Counted from the stretch's first letter, positions 1 to 11,478 are shown. The stretch is DNA of 64,000 nucleotides from Conchocele bisecta (GCA_029237695.1 CM055265.1:73323912-73387911); one strand, 5' to 3'. Program-made: numbers and translations. The notes: generated by a model not told the origin, from the sequence alone.

Positions 1-188
1 TGAGTGTTAACAGCATATACATGTACTTTCATTGAGAAATAAGAATAATATTTTTTTTAGATTATACTTTTAAAGGTGTATTGCGAATGCAATGGGTCAG
101 CCCCTGCCTATGGTCCATATTCTTTATGGAAATTCTTAAATTTTTTCTTCTTATGTACTAGGAAGTATATGTTGTGACCACCATTTGT
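1..188. other. Non-coding, fragment of a local repeat
   Basis: No gene is seen. The first ~60 bases recur in diverged form at about 641-690 (both contain 'cagcatatac' and 'ctttcattgagaaata'), so they are fragments of one repeat. Confidence 0.5.
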
Positions 189-614
189 CGGCCGAACGCG
201 ACGGCGTAAATTAACGGTAGGGGTTCGTTCCTCCTTATAGGAATCACGATTTGCCTGGTTTGGCCCTTAGATACATTTTTATCTTTGGCTCTTTTGTTAC
301 CTGGGAGTTGAATTGGGTTATTACCCATAATAAAAGTAGTAAGATTATTACTGATCCTACTGCTTTTGGGAGGGGGCCAAGTGATTCTGGTGTGGTGAGG
401 ATCAGATCAGGATTATTCTGATTCAGGGCTGACTATATAGTTTTTTTTATTGTAAATATTCAATTCTGATTTTGGCATTTTCCCCCCATTTGTACATGCA
501 CTTGAACATGTACATGTACTTGTACAGGTAATATATGGGGTTTATATAGTACTAAACCCATTCAAATGACCTTAGCTGTTGATAGGCGGTTAAACCCCAA
601 CAAACAAACAAACA
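189..614 (+). mobile_element. SINE-like interspersed repeat, copy 1
   Basis: It shares ordered blocks with 53805-54267, 46385-46640 and 56325-56459: 'ggggttcgtt', 'cctggtttggcc', 'agtaagatta', 'cagggctga', 'tgtaaatattcaattctgat'. It ends in 'ggttaaacccc' and an (aacaaac) simple repeat, a usual SINE tail. The block near 'ggttcgtt' could be a weak pol III B box. The copy is diverged and I see no clear target-site duplication. The SINE class rests on the 53805-54267 copy, which has one. Confidence 0.5.
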
Positions 615-1286
615 AAATTGAATCGTCACGTTCAGACGGTTAAAATGAGTGGTAACAGCATATACACATACTTTCATTGAGAAATAACAAGAATTAACAT
701 TTTTTAACGAGGATTGGCCGCGGAGATATAAGGTACATTGTATTTAAAAACTTTAACGCAGATTTCGGAACGCAAACTTCTAAGTCATTTGACCTTGGGC
801 ACAGGGGCCAGCCGCATGTGTAGGATACAGCATGAATATATGGATCATGACTAATAAGCATATGAAGTTTCAAGTCCATGTGACTTAGGACTGCAGAGAT
901 ATAAGGTATTTAAAAACTTTAACGCAGATTTCGGACGGACGGACGCACTGACACACGAACACCCGGACGTCATTGTGATCACAATGTCTCGGTTTCCGCA
1001 AGAGGGCTAAACAAAAATGATACCTGTCTGGCAAGGCTCAGGAAACGGGATGGGCGAGGCTCTGCCGAGCACATCCCGTTTCCGTGCCGCGCCAGATATT
1101 TTTCCCATCCACGGCACTAACCTACTATTCTATTTATCATGTCAACACCTACAAATGGCTGTAAAATGCAAAAATAGTATTGACTGGATATCAAAAATGT
1201 TTCACGGCACCGTGTTTCACGGCACATACGCACTGTGTTGACGGGATAAATTGCGAATGCAGTGGGTTAGCTCCTGCCTATGGTCC
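615..1286. other. Non-coding stretch
   Basis: No credible gene. 'aggtatttaaaaactttaacgc' type sequence occurs twice (around 731-765 and 904-930). The short open frames have no recognisable domain and look accidental. Confidence 0.5.
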
Positions 1287-1532
1287 AGGGGCCCTTTTCA
1301 CTAAACTTTGTACGACTAAACCGTTCGTAAGTGCAAATTTTGGATCGTCTGAAAATTTCAATTAATGGATTTACATTTATTGAGCATAGGCTGCATATGC
1401 AGCCTATGCTCAATAAATGTGCATCCAATTGTTGTTTACAAGAAAATATTGTTAATGTGAAATTTACAGACTATAATAACATTGCACTTACAAACATTTT
1501 AGTTTTACAAAGTTTTGTGAAACGGGCCCCAA
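1287..1532. mobile_element. Palindromic MITE, family P1, copy 1
   Basis: Long inverted repeats run from 'gggcccttttcactaaact' to 'gttttgtgaaacgggcccc'. They meet at a perfect central palindrome at 1376-1417 ('ataggctgcatatgcagcct'). Other copies lie at 2811-3015, 46650-46788 and 48165-50036. There is no coding capacity, so this is a non-autonomous DNA transposon. The superfamily is not determined because the duplication is unclear. Confidence 0.75.
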
Positions 1533-2600
1533 TTTATCGACCAGCGGCCCTATATGCATGGTCTCAGCTGTGGGACTACATTGCCTGCACCATTGATAGA
1601 AAACATCTCTTCAACAATGCTTTCATGAAAATATCCATATTCAAAAAGGCTTGTTATCTAATGGCCCAACTAATATTGTGTTAAATGTTGAAACGAAAGT
1701 GAGCAAACACTAGTTACATGTTGATTACAAAGTGCACCTTATTTCAGTATTGATCAATAGTGGAAAATAATAGGGTTTTACCTTGAAATTCTGTCCATGT
1801 TTTTTGTCTGTACTGAGAGAAAGGGTCCAAATGTATTGGTGACCAGTACAGACCACACATCAGTCGGCAGGGATTTCCCTATGATTTTTAGCCAGGTTTT
1901 TAAAAAAAAAATCCAGGCTATTGGATTGGCGAAAGCCGGGCGGGCGGGCGGTGGGCGGCGGTGGGCGGCGGGCGGCGGCGGGCGGCGTCCACAATCAATG
2001 TTAAGTTTTCGTGTTTGAGTCCATTTCTTTGTTACTGTACCACCTAGGACCACCAAACTTTCACAGCTTCATAATCAAGGGGTGCCCACCACATATCACT
2101 ATCCAACATGTTACCTTTTTTTTTAACTTGACCCATTTTTTCCGCGCAGTCAACTTAGCCATTTTCAATGTTAAGTTTTTGCGTTTACAATGTTAAGTTT
2201 TCGTGTTTAAGTCCATTTCTTTGGTACTGTACCACCTAGGACCACCTACCACATAAAACTGTCCAACATGTGACCATTTTTTGCGGAATATATGCATATG
2301 CTCAATTGACTTCAACGTTAACTTTTTAACGTACGTCTGGTTAAAGTTTTTTGGTTAAAACTTTTTCGTTATACTATATCTCTGCAACTGCTTCGCCCAT
2401 TACCTTGAAACTTCACATGGGTGTTTATCATCATCCATATTTTCATTCTACCCCCCAACCGTGCAGCCCCTGTGCCCAATGTCAAGGTCAAATTACTTTG
2501 AATGTTTTTGTTAATTTTTGTTAAAAGTTTTTTGTTATACTATATCTCTGCAACTGCTTCGCCCATTACCTTGATACTTCACATGGGTGTTTATCATCAT
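1533..2600. other. Repeat fragments with a GC-rich run
   Basis: 1936-1992 is a cgggcgg/gggcggcgg simple repeat. 'gttaagttttcgtgttt' with 'gtactgtaccacctaggacc' occurs twice (about 2001-2055 and 2190-2250), so this is a decayed tandem array. 'actatatctctgcaactgcttcgccc' type sequence near 2384 is repeated near 2543. No gene is seen. Confidence 0.5.
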
Positions 2601-2601
2601 T

Positions 2602-2798
2602 GTCACGCCCGCTTGCGGAAAGTGTGCTATCGTCGGTATTTTGGCATACGTCTGTCCGTCCGTACGTCCGTGTGTCCGGTTAAAGTTTTTTGGTTAAAGT
2701 TTTTCCATCTACTATATCTATAGGCCGGGTATAATTATGTTATCCAAGTGTCTATGCTTGGAAAAAACCTGGCCTTCGTGGCTTTGCCTCGTTTCTTG
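2602..2798 (+). mobile_element. Short Helitron-like element, GTCACGCC family
   Basis: It begins after T with 'gtcacgcccgcttgcgg', which contains the hairpin CCGC-tt-GCGG. It ends with hairpin CGTGGC-ttt-GCCTCG (2777-2791, one mismatch), a short spacer and CTTG before TT. The start matches the longer element at 53728, and the 3' end matches several others in this window. It is non-coding. The Helitron assignment is an inference from the ends only. Confidence 0.45.
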
Positions 2799-2810
2799 TT
2801 TAAATGTGGG

Positions 2811-3015
2811 TTCGTACGACTAAAATGTTCGTAAGTGCAAAATATGATAGTCTGTAAATTTCACATTAACACTGTTTTCTTGTAAACAATTATTGGATTT
2901 ACATTTATTGAGCATTGCGGAATATATGCATATGCTCAATAAATGTAAATCCATCCATTTAATTTTCCAGATTACGAACATTTTAGTCGTACGAAGTTTA
3001 GTGAAACGGGCCCCA
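2811..3015. mobile_element. Palindromic MITE, family P1, copy 2
   Basis: Inverted arms 'ttcgtacgactaaaatgttc' and 'cgtacgaagtttagtgaaac' flank a diverged centre ('gagcattgcggaatatatgc'). The left terminal bases are missing. The right end keeps 'gggcccc'. Confidence 0.7.
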
Positions 3016-3313
3016 GGACTCCCAACTTTACTATTTTGAGGGTCCCTGTTGATTTTTTAGGGTCCCAACTTTCATACACATACATTTGTATTTCATTAAA
3101 AATAATATCAAAATTGTATTGATAGTCCTGAATTATCTGAACTGTTTTCTATAAAGAACAGTCACACAGGTTCTCCCAAAAAGTGTAAACATGTTGTAAA
3201 GGGTCCACGGGATGCAGTGCCAATTGTCAGTACTAGTGTGAGTCCTTGGCCAATAAAATGCATCAGGGATGCAGAAAACAGGGGTCAGGGAAATCCCTGA
3301 GTTGGCGCATCTG
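3016..3313. other. Non-coding stretch
   Basis: AT-rich, no gene and no clear repeat. The CTG just before 3314 matches the flank seen at all copies of the next element. Confidence 0.4.
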
Positions 3314-3590
3314 TAGCCTATTTCATCAACATTGCAAAGTATACTTTTCTAGCAAAGTATACTTTGAGGGAGAAATTTTCAATTTAAGAATAAATTTATT
3401 AATTTTTATTATACTGAATTTATTACATTATCATTTTGGCTGTGATAATGTAATAAATTCAGTATAATAATTCTGCATACTTTTAATCATCACATATATG
3501 CAGTTGTTAGTTCTATATGAAATAATGCATTTCAGGAAAAATAAATGATTACTCCCTCAAAGTATACTTTGCTAGAAAAGTATACTTTAT
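3314..3590. mobile_element. 303-bp palindromic MITE, CTG family, copy A (truncated)
   Basis: It starts 'tagcctatttcatcaacatt', followed by 'aaagtatacttt' motifs. The centre is an inverted repeat ('ttattatactgaatttatta' and its reverse). It matches 28758-29060 and 41843-42145. The right terminal arm is lost after 'aaagtatacttt', and ~9 bases are missing at the loop. CTG (3311-3313) precedes it, as in the other copies. Confidence 0.8.
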
Positions 3591-4329
3591 ATTGAAGCGA
3601 CCCAGCCAGCGAAGCATCGCTATACACGCTTGTGTATTGCGTATTCCTCGCTTCAAATTTATCACACATTTTTGACAAAACACGTCTTGTCATTTTGTGC
3701 ACACAACTTACCACGATCTCTGATGCATGCCTGAATGTTCACACTTGTCAATAGTTTATGATTGTCGTCTTCACACACCAGGAAACTTGTTTAGTTTGTT
3801 ATAATTCACAATAGTTTGTTGGTATTTCCTGTGTGGGTTGAATGCAGTCACCATGCATGTTTACTGGCTGTGCTTGTTTGGACTCGTGTCTGATCTGAAT
3901 TGTCCTTCCTCACAATCACTGTGCAGGAGGGTGGAAAAGTTCCGTAAATATTACGGAACTTGTCCAAAAGCTACAGAACTTGTCCAAAAGCTACAGAACT
4001 TGTCCAAAACCTTACAGAATGTACCAGAACTTGTCCAAAACCTTACGGAAAGTACCGGAACAAAACCTATAAATAGGAGTGAAATCTGTCAGTTGGCGAC
4101 TGTCCCGAGAGACGCAACTCGAGACACAACTCGCGTCACAGAACTCCCAAGGCCCAAATATCCTTCCCTCTTAACCATTACTCTCACCGACGATGTTACC
4201 AATGGTCCGTTAGTCGTTAGATGTGATTATTTGAATGTGATTCTGGCATTATTGATTATTAATATTGGATGGAACCATGATAATGCCAATATCCCATTTC
4301 CCCACCCCCTTTCCCCATTGCGATACGAT
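3591..4329. other. Non-coding, with short tandem repeats
   Basis: 3948-4060 holds ~20-base repeats of 'acagaacttgtccaaaa'. An open frame over 3838-4335 includes this repeat and has no recognisable domain, so I do not call it a gene. Confidence 0.5.
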
Positions 4330-5075
4330 TCTTGATTCGAGCTTCCTGACCCGCAGCTGTGTGAATACCCACCCCTGCTCCGTGCCCACCTGCTGTGTAA
4401 TTCCCAACCGCAGCTGTGTGACTCCCCACCGCAGCGTCGTGCCCCCTTCCTAACCCCTGCTTCGAGCCCCACCCCCTCCTGTTGTGTAACTCCCCACCCT
4501 AGCTTCGTGATCCCCATTGTGTGAATTCCCCACCCAACATTAGTCCCCACCCCAGCTTCCTGACCCCCCAGCTGTGTGACTCCCCACCCTAGCTTCGTGA
4601 TTCCCGCTGTGCGACTTCCCCACCCAATTTTAGTCCCAACCCCAGTTTCGTGATTCCCGCTGTGTGACTCCCCCACCCAGCATTAGTCCCAACCCCAGCT
4701 TCGTGATTCAATATCACACAGTATAATGTGTGACTCCCCCACCCAGTATTGTCTCCCCACCCAAGCTTCGTGATTCCCGCTGTGTGACTCCCCCACCCAA
4801 CATAATTAGTCTCCATCCCAGCTTCATGATTCCCGCTTTGTGACTCCCCCACCCAGCTTATTTCCCACCCCAGCTTCGTGATTCCCGCTGTGCGACTCCC
4901 CCACCCAACATTAGTCCCAACCCCAGCTTCGTGATTCCCGCTGTGTGACTCCCCCACCAAGTATTATCTCCCCACCCAAGCTTCGTGATTCCCGCTGTGT
5001 GACTTAATTCCCCCCACCCAGCATTAGTCCCAACCCCAGATTCGTGATTCCCGCTGTGTGACTCCCCACTCAGTA
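4330..5075. repeat. ~53-bp minisatellite array
   Basis: About 13 imperfect units contain 'cccagcttcgtgattcccgc', 'tgtgtgactccccca' and 'ccagcattagtcccaa'. The unit is about 53 bp, becoming irregular towards 4330. On the minus strand it stays open in more than one frame and gives a Gly/Trp/His-rich repeat, as expected when a repeat unit lacks stops. There is no evidence of expression. Confidence 0.9.
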
Positions 5076-5861
5076 GCATAATGTATGATTTAAGCCCCGC
5101 GATTCCAGTCTAGTTCCGAGTGTGTACGCTTTAGAAATAGTTGCTTGTGTCTAGTGGCTCCCACAGTTGCCGATGCCAGTTAGTCTGGACTCGCATACAT
5201 GTACTACAAATATATACTAACTGTTGGTTTATAATAGACGGGGAGTGTACGAGAGGGGTGTCCCCTCTCGTTAGACGGGGTGTATGGGGGTCCTACCCCG
5301 GATATTTTTGATTTCTATGTACAATTTCCGACGTTCTAATGCATTTTAGAGCTATAATTTCCACGATCGCACCACCGAATTACCAATAGTCATATTTGCA
5401 TCCAAAAGTTAAAACTGAAAAGGGGGTTCGTTCGCACCCCCCGAACCCCCCCTGGCGACGCCTATGATGAATTGTCACCCTCATATAGTTGTACCATGTT
5501 GCATAAGATTGTGTGTTATGTGTTATCAAAATATCAGGTAACTTAATTGCTACTTGTTTACAAAGAAAACGACCATAAACAAAACACAGAATAGGTGAGA
5601 CGGGTAAATATATAAGTATACCAGCCTGACATGGCGTTGTTTACATGCTTTGTTTATATAAACATTGGAGTATAAATAAACATGGAATTCCTGTAGGTAT
5701 TTCCCTGTTTATTATGGCGCGTCGCTATAGTCATGATCGATATATTGCGATTGACAAAACAGTTTCTCATACTGGAGCAGTGGGTAAACTGGCAGCCAAT
5801 GGTGATACTTGATTTTAATTTTGCACTGCATGCGTTCGATCCTCACTTTGGCCATTATATA

Positions 5862-5903
<42 letters not shown>

Positions 5904-6225
5904 CTTTTTAAATATTGTTTTTGTGTTTTCTTTTTCTTTTTAATGCATCTTTATTACATGTAACAACAATTGACATGGTAATTATGAACCACATGCATCC
6001 ACGTTTATTTATTTATTTGTTTTATTATCTGAAGTGAGAAGTTTATTTTTCGACATGGAGTTGTCCGTAACATATTTGCATTTGTAGTGAGTCGAGGTGG
6101 ACTTTCACAATAACACACGAATGTGCAGAATGCATTTCACAATGATTAGGTTCAAAGTGAAGTGTTTTATAATGTTGTGTAAAAGTAAATGCACGACTGT
6201 TTCGGGATGTGTGCGATGTGAGAAA
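5076..6225. other. Non-coding stretch
   Basis: No gene is seen. It holds a TA microsatellite (5850-5902) and AT-rich sequence. Confidence 0.5.
5850..5902. repeat. (TA)n microsatellite
   Basis: Almost uninterrupted alternating TA over ~50 bases. Confidence 0.95.
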
Positions 6226-6308
6226 AATGTATGCCTTTGGCAGGATTCGAACTCACGACCGTCCGATTACCAAACAGCAGATCTACCCACTAGAGCACTA
6301 AGCGATGT
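6226..6308 (-). pseudogene. tRNA-like sequence 1 (SINE head or tRNA pseudogene)
   Basis: On the minus strand there is an A-box-like 'tagtgggtagatctgctg' and a B-box-like 'gagttcgaatcc' at a tRNA-like distance. The T stem has mismatches and the acceptor arms do not pair, so it is not a functional tRNA. It is the first of three tRNA-like blocks within 800 bases. Confidence 0.45.
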
Positions 6309-6523
6309 TACTATTATCAGCAATTCTATCGAATGTTAATGCGTTTGCGCTGGTATACAAATACCATGTCTACAACATATGACGTAAACTATTTAAAAAT
6401 AGCACGTGTTTACAATAATATTTACAATAATAACGCGCCAGCTCAAAGCGGTACACCTTTACCCGTGTCTGTATTCCTTTTCAATAGTGATTTTGAGGTT
6501 TCTCATCAAGTCTTATGTAGTCG

Positions 6524-6580
6524 AGGGGTTAGAGCGACGGATATCAATGCTGTAGGTAGTGAGTTCGAATCTTAGGTTTT
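6524..6580 (+). pseudogene. tRNA-like sequence 2
   Basis: A-box-like 'tagtcgaggggttagagcg' is followed by B-box-like 'gagttcgaatct'. The acceptor stem is not evident. Confidence 0.4.
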
Positions 6581-6904
6581 CATACATTTATATACATATA
6601 TTTTTTATTTGCTTATATTTTATTATACATGTATATTTATTTTTTATATGTGTTACCCTTACAAATTATATTAACTTGGCAGGAGATAGATTATATGTAG
6701 AATGTTAGTCTCACATTGAAGAAAACTAATAACTAAATGCACATTAAATTTTCATATGTGTCTACATGAAGAATCAGGGAGTGTGTTCTCGTCGATCATG
6801 TCACATGGAGGTCATACAGCGATAGTGATAACTCGCCGTGTCGCATATTTCCCTGTCTAGCAACCAGTCATAAAAAGAACACAATAATATCGACAAAAGT
6901 AATC

Positions 6905-7005
6905 CGTTTTGTGAGGTTCGAACTCTCGACTAGATGGGATGAACAAAAGTTCTGATAACGTACGAGTATTATCCCGCTTCGATACCACTGAACCACACTA
7001 CATAT
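6905..7005 (-). pseudogene. tRNA-like sequence 3
   Basis: On the minus strand 'tggttcagtggtatcga' (A-box-like) and 'gagttcgaacctc' (B-box-like) are separated by more than usual. That suggests a long variable arm or an insertion. It is probably a pseudogene or SINE head. Confidence 0.4.
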
Positions 7006-7368
7006 ATATTTTTGAGCACCAAGATACACTATTATGTTGACATGCGTGCACGTGCACTCTATCATGTATGTATTATACACGAAAACGAGGCTATGATATG
7101 ATAATACACCTGGTCTACCTATTTTTGGACTCATCGAATGACCTCCAGCAACTTATTATCATCTGTCATTTATATTAATACTGAATTCGCCACTGTCGTT
7201 CTTTCATTGCCAAGTAGCTATAGTTATTCCCACTTCCATATCCTGATTCACAAGGGCCCGCTACCAACCCCCTGCGTGAACGGGAAATATTATGGTTTAT
7301 CGCGTATTCTTGAAGACAGACGCAACGAAGGGTCGTTACAATATAGCGTATCTTACATGAGTGATAAT
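7006..7368. other. Non-coding stretch
   Basis: No gene or repeat is recognised. Overlapping open frames on both strands show no domain. Confidence 0.35.
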
Positions 7369-7372
7369 TTAA

Positions 7373-7618
7373 CCCTTTCAACACCACAGGCCTGTGTATA
7401 GTGGTATTGGCAAAAAGAGTAGATCCAGATGAGCCGGCTCGTGACGAGCCGTCTCATCAGGATCTGCACTTTTTGCAAGTAATTTTCATTGTTTTAAGAA
7501 CAAAAACATCCCCTTTTCATAAATGTCTGAAATAGTCTGAGAATCATTTTGTGACCATTGGATTGGTTGCAAAATTAACATATCAAAATCCATTCCAGTT
7601 ACTTGGGGGGTGAAAGGG
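7373..7618. mobile_element. TTAA-flanked MITE, family B, copy 1
   Basis: It is bounded by TTAA on both sides (7369-7372, 7619-7622), with ends CCCTTTCA and TGAAAGGG. The interior has the palindrome 'gagccggctcgtgacgagcc'. TTAA duplication with CCC/GGG ends is the piggyBac hallmark, so this is a non-autonomous piggyBac-like element. Others are at 56036-56221 and 62474-62709. Confidence 0.75.
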
Positions 7619-8460
7619 TTAATGATCATAATGAAATCATTCAACGAGTTTAATGAATATATTAAATAAAGACAAATGTTATATTCTGTTTATTGCATAA
7701 GCACAGTATCATACACGGAAGCTATATTGATTACCAAACACATTTTCTGTAGTGACCTCTTTTGCATATTTAATTTCTAGTGTATTATGTTGTTTAATAC
7801 GTACACTTTGTTATTTCACTGTGCAAGGCCATTTTAAGCTCTGCCTAAGCACTTAGCTCTTCTTTACATCAAACATTTTGCAATTAACAGTTACTTGTTT
7901 TATTATCCAATATGCCAGAGGGCTTAACTGTGTTTTGCAAACACAATTTCTAGTTACAAAATGTTTCTCACTAAAATGTCTTCTTTAATTCTTCCTTGAA
8001 ATGCGTCTTCTAATGTTGAATAAAATTTGTCATCTGCTGTTTGTTTTTTATCAAAAACATGGTTTTACAATAGTTTAGAATCATTTATTTACGTTGTGTC
8101 ATTTCAGACGTCATTCGGTAATGTCATGTGACGCTGTTCGACCAATGAAAAGTCAGTGAAGGAAGCTTTGAATTCTTTGTAACCCAGATATTCGTATGCA
8201 GAAAGGACAATTTGTAATCAGTCAATATGTATTCGGTCAATGCAAAGTTTCTTACCTGATAATAAATGCTAATGGATGTATCCGCCACTTGCTAGAATTT
8301 CTAATATAATAAAGCTTCTAATGTCTGTGACTGGAGAAATTGGCGACCAGTGTAGCTCCTGATCAAATAGCACACTGCTGTAGCCTGATATATAACGATC
8401 TACATTGCTTGTTAGATCTGGATCTACACTGGTCACAAAACCCATAAGCCCCATTTGATA
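7619..8460. other. Non-coding, repeat fragments
   Basis: 7930-7953 is a Helitron-like 3' end: hairpin GTGTTTT-GC-AAACAC type, then CTAG-T. 8320-8460 is a partial copy of the 'ctggagaaat' palindromic MITE. No gene is seen. Confidence 0.5.
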
Positions 8461-8690
8461 TATGAGACACGCCATGTGATTTTGTACCTTCGAACATCTA
8501 CATAATTTCATGAAATACATCTGTAAATGGCGTCAAAAGTTGACCAAATTATCAGAGTACATGCGGAATTATATTCTGAAAATTTTGTCAACTTTTGACG
8601 TAATTATGACAAATATTGTAAATTTTATAAACGTATTTAATGAAATTATGCAATGTCCGAAGGTACAAAATTTCATGGTGTGTCTCGTAT
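8461..8690. mobile_element. Palindromic MITE, GAGACACGCC family
   Basis: Ends 'tatgagacacgccatgtg' and 'catggtgtgtctcgtatg' are inverted. Near the centre 'gtcaaaagttgac' and 'gtcaacttttgac' form a second inverted pair around 'gtacatgcggaattatattc'. Related copies lie at 23955-24180 and 40495-40720, and one is split by DIRS-B. Confidence 0.7.
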
Positions 8691-8850
8691 GTCGGTGGGT
8701 ATTTTGCTGGTAATTTCTGCCATAGTCACTATGCCACTGGTGACTGCGACTGGTGTAATTGTCTCCTCCATCGCTTATATCCAATTACCTGTTACACTAA
8801 ATGTGTTGGTAAGGCAATTATTGGTACAATTGTCCTGGTTTTCCGTAATT

Positions 8851-9085
8851 GTGGCTGTGACTGGAGAAATGGGGCTGATGGTTTTGCGACCAGTGTAGAT
8901 CCAGATCAGCCTGTGCATCTGCACAGTTTGATCAGGATCTGCACTGTTCGCCATTCCGATAAAGAAACACCCGTCATGCTTCTAACAAGAGATACTGATA
9001 TCGTTAACAGGTTACAGAAGTCTGCTTTGATCAGTGTTACACTGGTCACACATTCCATAAGCCCCATTTCTCCAGTCATGGCCAC
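8851..9085. mobile_element. Palindromic MITE, CTGGAGAAAT family, copy 1
   Basis: Inverted ends 'gtggctgtgactggagaaat' and 'atttctccagtcatggccac' flank 'gaccagtgtagatccagatc' and its inverse. Copies lie at 24181-24419 and 51085-51327, with fragments at 8327-8450, 16189-16260 and 46320-46380. Confidence 0.75.
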
Positions 9086-9186
9086 AATTGTTGCCTGGTA
9101 ATTTTGTCATGGCAACCCCAGGATATTGCCAGATCCTGCATGAAATATTCAAATGGACCGTGGTTGAACAAAATACTGACCGGTAA

Positions 9187-9632
9187 TCAAGTCAAACTGC
9201 AGTATCTGTTAAACTGCAGTATCTGCACTATGATGCTATGCTGACCCTGTGCAATCATCCCAAGTTAAACTGCAGTATCTGTTAAACTGCAGTATCTGCA
9301 CTATGATGCTATGCTAACCCTGTACAATCATCCCAAGTCAAACTGCAGTATCTGTTAAACTGCAGTATCTGCACTATGATGCTATGCTGACCCTGTGCAA
9401 TCATCCCAAGTCAAACTGCAGTATCTGTTAAACTGCAGTATCTGCACTATGATGCTATGCTGACCCTGTGCAATCATCCCAAGTCAAACTGCAGTATCTG
9501 TTAAACTGCAGTATCTGCACTATGATGCTCTGCTGACCCTGTGCAATCATCCCCAGGATGATTGCACAGGGTCAGCATAGCATCATAGTGCAGATACTGC
9601 AGTTTAACAGATACTGCAGTTTGACTTGGGAG
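9187..9632. repeat. 74-bp tandem array ending in an inverted unit
   Basis: Five near-identical ~74-bp units ('ctgcagtatctgttaaactg', 'cactatgatgctatgctgac') run from ~9187. They are followed at 9551-9632 by one unit in reverse orientation, so the last direct unit and the inverted unit make a near-perfect ~75-bp-arm hairpin. Confidence 0.9.
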
Positions 9633-10189
9633 GGCAGTATTCATTTCTTTATACACTTATACATGAAGAATAACAGGCTGATGTCCGTTGATATATATCC
9701 AGTTTATCAGACAATGCTTTGAAACGAGTATGAATTCCGAGGCTCGCCGAAGAATTTCTACTGTTTCCAAGCCGAGCCTGATACCTGATATATCAACAGA
9801 CAGCAGTCTGGTATTCTGTTTATCAGGTAACATAGCTAGATTATGGGCAAGTTTAAACCTTGGACCGCTACACACAACAATTGTCGTCTGCTGTTGTTTT
9901 TATATCTTGCCTTATTTCTCAATAAAAACATGAAAATGAATCTAAAGTGCTGTCAAAGCATGTTGTACATTATTATACCCCAAACAATGGAAATACACGA
10001 TAATCCCAAAATGCCATAAGTGTACAAGCATAAACATCATTAACTGCTACAGAGACAAACTAATTTTATTTCTATCAAGTAAATAATGATAATAGCAACT
10101 GGCCACAAATATTAGGAGGTAAATGGAACAGCCGTTACCTGGCGATTTCACAGCTGAATTAAATTTTGTCGTCTGCTGGAAATATTTTT
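9633..10189. other. Non-coding, repeat fragments
   Basis: 9720-9835 has 'cgaggctcgccgaagaattt' and 'ctggtattctgtttatcagg', sequences shared with 37900-38010 and 61920-62100. 9871-9960 resembles one arm of the TTAA family A MITE ('ttgtcgtctgctgttg'). No gene is seen. Confidence 0.45.
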
Positions 10190-10973
10190 ATGCCCCCGCT
10201 ACCGAAAGGTACGGGGGCATATAGTGTTACCAGCGTCCGTCCGTACGTCCGTCCCGTACGTCCGTCCGTCCCGTCCGTACGTCCGTCCCATCCGTACGTC
10301 CCGATATTATATTCTTTACTAACTTCTACATGGCTTCACATATTATGTCAATATTTATACACGTGATACATATGAACATCCCTTACACACTCCACCCCCC
10401 AGTACTTCCACCTTGACCTTTGGCCTTGACCTTTTCCACTTTAAATGTTTGCTTGGCACTTTGGGACAAATCTACGTGCACGTTTCTCAATCCTACAATA
10501 ACTTCTCAATACTTTTGCCAATCCCTTAAATATTTATACACATGATACATATGAACATGCCCTACACACTCCACCACCCAGTACTTCGACCTTCACCTTT
10601 GACCTTCACCTTTTCTACTTTAAATGTTTACTTAGCACTTTGGGACAAATCTACGTGCACGTTTCTCAATCCTACAATAACTTCTCAATACTTTTGCCAA
10701 TCCCTTAAATATTTATACACATGATACATATGAACATGCCCTACACACTCCACCACCCAGTACTTCGACCTTCACCTTTGACCTTCACCTTTTCTACTTT
10801 AAATGTTTACTTAGCACTTTGGGACAAATCTACGTGCACGTTTCTCAATCCTACAATAACTTCTCAATACTTTTGCCAATCCCTTAAATATTTATACACA
10901 TGATACATATGAACATGCCCTACACACTCCACCACCCAGTACTTCGACCTTCACCTTTGACCTTCACCTTTTT
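10190..10973 (+). repeat. 179-bp tandem array in an ATGCCCCCGC-family element
   Basis: It opens with the hairpin ATGCCCCCG...CGGGGGCAT (10190-10220) and a gtccgtcc simple repeat. From ~10363 there are about 3.4 units of exactly 179 bp. The two central units (10542-10720, 10721-10899) look identical, and the first is diverged. The same ~60-residue frame repeats in each unit, which is a consequence of the repeat and not a gene. The layout matches pearl/Helentron-type elements with a tandem core. Confidence 0.85.
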
Positions 10974-11117
10974 ATGCCCCCGCAACCGAATGGTGAGTGG
11001 GGCATATAGTGTTACCGGCGTGCGTCCGTACTCGGGTAAATGGCTTGTAATCAAATATGCCTCATTTTCTTTGGCTGCCAGCGGGGGCATTCATGTGCCG
11101 ACAGGCCACATTTCTAG
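10974..11117 (+). mobile_element. Short Helitron-like element, ATGCCCCCGC family
   Basis: It begins 'tatgcccccgcaaccgaatg' and ends with hairpin ATGTG...CACAT (11093-11111) followed by TT and CTAG (11114-11117) before T. The last ~45 bases recur at 63147-63190. Confidence 0.5.
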
Positions 11118-11277
11118 TATTTTCAATATTTCTCAACAAAAACCTGTTTTGACAGCGCATGAGAATCGTCATGTGCTGTCAAAACAGGTTTTTTGTTAAG
11201 AATTAAGGGGAAAATGACCCCTCATCCAAGCTTTAGTGCAGGATGAGGGGCATTATTGAAGTAAAGCCGGAGGCTGA

Positions 11278-11399
11278 GCATGTATAAGTTAGCATATTGC
11301 TCCGGAACATTCAAACGAATACGCCTATTTAAAACTCGTAAAATCTCGCCACGTGACCTTACCACGAGACCGGAATCAGCTGTTCGCAATCTCATAATT
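11278..11399. repeat. DIRS-A left inverted terminal repeat
   Basis: From 'gcatgtataagttagcat' to 'gcaatctcataatt'. It is the reverse complement of 15914-16035 with no difference found by eye over 122 bp. Confidence 0.93.
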
Positions 11400-11478
11400 T
11401 AAATATAAGATTGTTTTGTTGCAAAACTACAACCACTAGGGTAGGGTAAAACCACTATACATCCATAAGGGCTGGGTA

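Noticed and set aside
4330..5075. A CRISPR-like array
   Set aside because: Units are contiguous minisatellite repeats with no unique spacers, in an animal genome.
4227..5079. Long minus-strand frames reading Gly/Trp/His-rich repeats
   Set aside because: They come from a ~53-bp minisatellite without stops. No start context, signal or domain.
8640..9101. A 153-residue plus-strand frame
   Set aside because: It runs through two palindromic MITEs; composition and position are explained by them.
10542..11199. Identical 60-residue frames repeated every 179 bases
   Set aside because: A by-product of the tandem array; the frame contains no domain and overlaps a transposon boundary.
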